From Entrophospora sp. SA101 (taxonomy: Eukaryota > Glomeromycota > Glomeromycetes > Entrophosporales > Entrophosporaceae): a stretch of 21,290 nucleotides of DNA. Numbering within the stretch: the first letter of the stretch is position 1; every line of letters starts with the position of its first letter. Position numbers and translations under genes: made by a program. This document shows positions 18,488-21,290 of this stretch, piece by piece. The stretch covers positions 125,073 through 146,362 of the forward strand of contig CAUDNR010004079.1 in assembly GCA_958430865.1 (NCBI GenBank), read 5' to 3'. A model generated the notes under the pieces. That model made no database searches and was not told the origin of the DNA. It was given only the letters and a program-made list of their open reading frames with translations.

Positions 18488-18828
18488 GCTTTCACACGCC
18501 TCAGTACCATGAAATTTTCTCCACAGTTGAAGCACCCCACAAGTTGGAAGGCTTTGGACAAAACTTTCCCTTATCTTCCCTTTAGACCAGGCTTGCCTGT
18601 TATCAATTGGGGCATTGATCACAGATGAATATCAGCATTTGGGTGATGATCACTTTGTGTTATACCCCTCTTGAATAAAGTCAGTGTCTGCAACTGTTTT
18701 GAAAATTCTCCAACTTGGGAGGTTGCAACCTGGGTTGTTGTTTTGGATTTTCCCTGAATTCAGAGTTTTGAGTTCTGGGTTGCTGTCTTGTTGGTGGCAT
18801 GTCTACTCACCAACAACCTTACCCTCAT
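18488..18828 (-). pseudogene. Gag-like remnant with broken CCHC zinc knuckle
   Basis: Reading the minus strand from an ATG at 18828, one frame runs 98 codons to the knuckle, with two TGA (18762-18760, 18621-18619) and one TAA (18573-18571) as the only interruptions. It is Gln/Thr/Lys/Ser-rich, then basic (GKPGLKGR), and reaches GCFNCGE at about 18537-18517. The rest of the motif (FHGTEAC) sits in the next frame, so a one-base loss breaks C-x2-C-x4-H-x4-C (18534-18494). Both TGA codons can come from CGA by CpG deamination. This is typical of retrotransposon Gag nucleocapsids, but the family is not determined. It is non-functional as it stands. Confidence 0.6.
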
Positions 18829-19090
18829 TTAAATAACAATCCAGTTGGTCAAATAAAAATTAAAGAGAAGCAGAGCATTTATAAAAATGATTAATTTATA
18901 CATAACATACCAAACAAATCTGAACCATTTTATTTTACTAATATCAGGGCCACCAACTCCATTCTGAATTGCAACCTCCTGTGCTTGAAACAAGTTATTG
19001 CTTCAATAGACCTATATGTTTACATAGCACTACAATTCATCAACAGAGTTGTGACTTGGTCATAGATCAATCTTTATCCTAGAAGTAGGA

Positions 19091-19246
19091 TCATAGGCAA
19101 CTTGTCAGCCTTCTCGGGTTTTGGTGCTGTGAGGGAAGATTATCAAAAGTGTCCTTGATGGATGATGCAGTCTTGGTAAACTCCAGGGCCTTGGGCTCCC
19201 CCCTGGAATTCTGTTGCACCATTGTGTCATTGGGGGCACCGTGGTC
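19091..19246 (-). pseudogene. Protein-like open segment upstream of the Gag-like remnant
   Basis: A 51-codon stop-free minus-strand frame reads DHGAPNDTMVQQNSRGEPKA and LEFTKTASSIKDTFDNLPSQ before a TGA. Its composition (Gln/Lys/Ser-rich, helical) matches the downstream Gag-like remnant and lies 5' of it on the same strand, so it may be an upstream piece of the same decayed protein. Another frame here gives a Pro/Arg-rich 63-codon peptide that looks less natural. Confidence 0.4.
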
Positions 19247-19330
19247 AGATTAGCCTTGTGTACATGAGGAACATAAGAATGACTGTAAGTGTTCAAGGTA
19301 GTGTGCGTGCTTCAACACTTGCTAATTTCT

Positions 19331-20018
19331 GATAATCAAACATTGCATATTGAAATGTTTCATATTTGAATTGTTTCATATTCAACGGTGTGCTGCCTTG
19401 ACATCTTGTAATTTTTTATTGTAATTAATATTGATTACAAAAAGCCAAATACCAATTGTTTACCATCATGATGAGAATCTTATAATTACCTAGCAAGATC
19501 TGCTCCGCATTTTGATTTCAATAATATACATTTATATAAAAGATATATCAATGCAAATTAAAAAAAGGTATCTCTGGTTAGTTATTAACAAGTTTCTTTT
19601 TAGAGCCAATCATGCCAAACATCACTGGCTTTTGTCTTTAAAAAATAAATTGTTTTTCCAAAAAAAAAATCAATCGCATTAACAAAAAAAACCTGTGCAA
19701 CACCAAGTGCCAATAATAAATAATTAATGACGTGTTTGTTGATCAAATAAAATTTTAATTCTTGTTTAACAATGTCAAGATTTAATAGAAAATGACAATG
19801 TGATAAAGATGAAAGAAATGGGTATCATAAGAATGGTAGTTATCACCACCACTTGTCACTCTAGTTTTCTTTGAAAATTCACTAGCGTATAGTCCTCACC
19901 TCTCTAAATTGGGAATACAATTGAGGTACAATTGAAACCCAGTTTATTTATTGAGAGAACATTCACTGTGTATTGTAAAATTACATTACACAACAAAAAA
20001 ATTGGTGCAACATTTCAA
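19331..20018. other. AT-rich spacer with dispersed repeat copy B
   Basis: No gene is supported. It contains copy B of the dispersed repeat (19430-19536) and remains poor in CpG (about five in 690 bp). It may be the outer part of the decayed element or the promoter of the following gene model. Confidence 0.45.
19430..19536 (+). repeat. Dispersed repeat, copy B
   Basis: Counterpart of 12014-12107. Where copy A has CCAATCG, copy B has CCAATTG. Around the TCTGCTC core, copy A has CTGCG and copy B has CCGCA. The differences fit independent CpG deamination from an ancestor with both CpGs intact. Confidence 0.6.
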
Positions 20019-20790
20019 ATGTCCACCAACATGCTTGGTTACAATGAGTTAGTTATTCTGCTAACTAATAATAATTATCTTTTTTTCAAACATTGTAAAA
20101 TCAGAATATCAAATTCAAGAAGAAAAAAGTAAGTATTACTAAAGAACTATGCAGAAATCATTTAAGCATCAAAATCATTTAATTAATCATTATAGCTTAT
20201 ATTGCTTTTTAACTTATTTAGTACTGATGAAGGATATAGAAGGCCTGCTGTGGTAAGTAAATCATATTCTTGTTGAATATTCCAATTCAATCAACAAGTT
20301 CAAGATTTTCATTTTGTGTTTTATTGGAATAAAATTAGAGGAGTTGTGTACTGGCCCTGAAGAGCATATTGGAGGTAATAGGAGAGATAGATGTGAAAAA
20401 ATTGAATAAGGTGGTGTTGGAAGAGAATGAAACAAGGTGCTCAGATTTAGAAGATGAGTTGGGCAATCTTGAGAGTTTGTTGTTGATAGAGGATCAAAAA
20501 GAAGATGAGTCAGAAGATGAGTCAGAGGCCGGGGGTGAGAGTGGATATGATGGAGATGATGAAGAAAGGGAGGATAGTGATGATGAAGACAGTAGGAGTG
20601 ATAATAATAATGATGTAAGTATTTTAGTTATTTCTGTTTTCTGATTGATTTTTATGCTTTTACTTAAATGGTCTGTTGTAAATAATCACAGAATGATGAT
20701 GATAATGCATCCCAAAGGAAAAGAAGGAGAATTAGGTGCTTTTATGTGGTCGATTCTGGATGTGAGGCATTGGAAGAAGCATCAAATTGA
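20019..20790 (+). CDS. Small acidic protein of unknown function, four-exon model
   Basis: I do not recognise this protein. Exons 20019-20128, 20222-20252, 20339-20614 and 20692-20790 join with GT-AG borders and matching phases to 171 aa. The middle reads RRPAVRSCVLALKSILEVIG, then a Leu/Glu-rich helix (VKKLNKVVLEENE, LEDELGNLESLLLIED) and an acidic Asp/Glu/Ser tract. The last exon adds a basic cluster (SQRKRRRIR) followed by CFYVVDSGCEALEEASN and a stop. The acidic-basic arrangement suggests a nuclear protein. The downstream three exons are well supported by frame continuity; the start is weak, because exon 1 is Asn/Leu/Ile-rich and could be partly intron or UTR. CpGs are very rare here (two in 770 bp), as in the neighbouring island, so a transposon-derived or domesticated origin is possible. 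Confidence 0.5.
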
Positions 20791-21290
20791 TTTATATATT
20801 TTTTTTAAATTATGTATTGATAGTTAATATTTTATATTTTAATAAAAATAAAAATTTAAAGCATATCTTCATTCTGCTTTCTTTTCTTAATTTTAATTAT
20901 TTTTATTTCCTTAGGGTGTTGGCATATATTAGCTAATATCATTTTAATAGAAGCACTTACTCCCACCCCCAGTTAAGACATTTTGATCACGTGTATGACA
21001 ATCATTTGCCTTTTTTGGGTATCAACAAAGTACAAGCAAAGAAAGAATTAATTTTATCAATCAAATATTTTAAAAGCAACATTAAAGTAAAAAAATTCCT
21101 TTAAATATATTATGATCTCTTGAAATTCCTGGGTATGATTTGCATTGACTATTTCTTGACCAAACAACCTATTTGGTTCTGAGTGTAATAACTAAGGTTT
21201 CTGGTCCAAACTGTTTCTCAAAGCCCAAACTAGTTTGGGCAATTTGGGCTTCTCAACATTTTCTATAAGCATGAACATTAAAAAACTATA
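20791..21290. other. 3' end of the window, AT-rich with short palindromes
   Basis: No coding segment is supported. It holds a CACGTG at 20988-20993, a C-rich string near 20961, an ACCAAA/TTTGGT inverted pair near 21159-21177 and the palindrome at 21223-21240. The crowded inverted repeats at the very end may be the border of another repetitive element cut by the window. Confidence 0.45.
21223..21240. repeat. Perfect 18-bp palindrome GCCCAAACTAGTTTGGGC
   Basis: The sequence is identical to its reverse complement. A further TTTGGGCT follows at 21243-21250 and can pair with AGCCCAAA at 21222-21229, giving two competing hairpins. This could be a terminal or subterminal repeat of a DNA transposon or a dimeric factor site. 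Confidence 0.8.

Larger units (their letters stand above)
18281..19330 (-). mobile_element. Degraded, CpG-depleted retroelement-like island
   Basis: G+C is clearly higher here than in the rest of the window, yet I count only four CpG dinucleotides in about 1,040 bp, where roughly 40 would be expected from base content. TpG and CpA are abundant. The G-alpha exon 2, by contrast, has nine or ten CpGs in 400 bp. On the minus strand there are protein-like but broken frames, including a CCHC zinc-knuckle remnant. This combination fits an old retroelement that was cytosine-methylated and mutated at CpG. The element borders (LTRs or target duplications) are not visible to me. Confidence 0.65.

Noticed and set aside
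19105..19296. 63-codon minus-strand Pro/Arg-rich frame
   Set aside because: It overlaps a more protein-like frame (QQNSRGEPKALEF ...) on the same strand and looks like its out-of-frame reading.
1..21290. Search for tRNA, rRNA, operon structure or a coherent multi-gene system
   Set aside because: No tRNA or rRNA signature was recognised, and the genes are of mixed strand and unrelated function, so a new multi-gene system is not supported.

Overview
The window looks like nuclear DNA of a fungus. It is very AT-rich, its genes are split by short (about 70-180 bp) GT-AG introns, coding stretches are rich in Asn, Asp and Lys homopolymers, and 5' and 3' spacers are made of poly-A/T runs. The gene content (fungal-type G-alpha, a YMC1-type mitochondrial carrier, a mitochondrial PPR protein and an F-box/leucine-rich protein) together with this composition best fits an early-diverging Mucoromycota lineage, most likely an arbuscular mycorrhizal fungus (Glomeromycotina). 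The lineage is inferred from style, not proven.

Layout. 412-2414 (+): a five-exon divergent G-protein alpha subunit containing a perfect 373-bp internal tandem duplication and followed by a decayed copy of its last exon. 3132-4051 (+): a four-exon hemerythrin/HHE protein with the full ligand set. 4502-5605 (+): an intronless unrecognised protein. 5826-8391 (-): a two-exon, probably mitochondrial PPR protein with an Arg/Gly-rich tail. 9136-11266 (+): a three-exon nuclear-type acidic protein with a possible ubiquitin-like N-terminal domain, a 16-19-residue minisatellite and poly-Asp. 12215-13438 (+): a four-exon unrecognised protein with an AT-hook-like N-terminus and a coiled coil. 14263-15838 (+): a seven-exon YMC1-like mitochondrial carrier with two microexons. 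16031-17818 (-): an F-box protein. From about 18281 onward the character changes: G+C rises, CpG almost disappears, and the minus strand carries a decayed Gag-like reading frame ending in a CCHC zinc-knuckle remnant. This is a degraded, probably once-methylated retroelement island. A small four-exon acidic gene model (20019-20790, +) lies next to it.

The genes do not form a pathway or cluster; each appears to have its own promoter. Several neighbours are convergent (4502-5605 with the PPR gene; the carrier with the F-box gene) or divergent (PPR gene with the 9136 gene). I did not find a convincing new multi-gene system. The most unusual items are the splice-buffered duplication and catalytic Gln-to-His change in the G-alpha gene, the CpG-depleted Gag remnant, two copies of a dispersed repeat that have lost CpGs at different sites, and a perfect 18-bp-stem hairpin downstream of the acidic-repeat gene. 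All exon models were spliced by eye from GT-AG signals and frame continuity.
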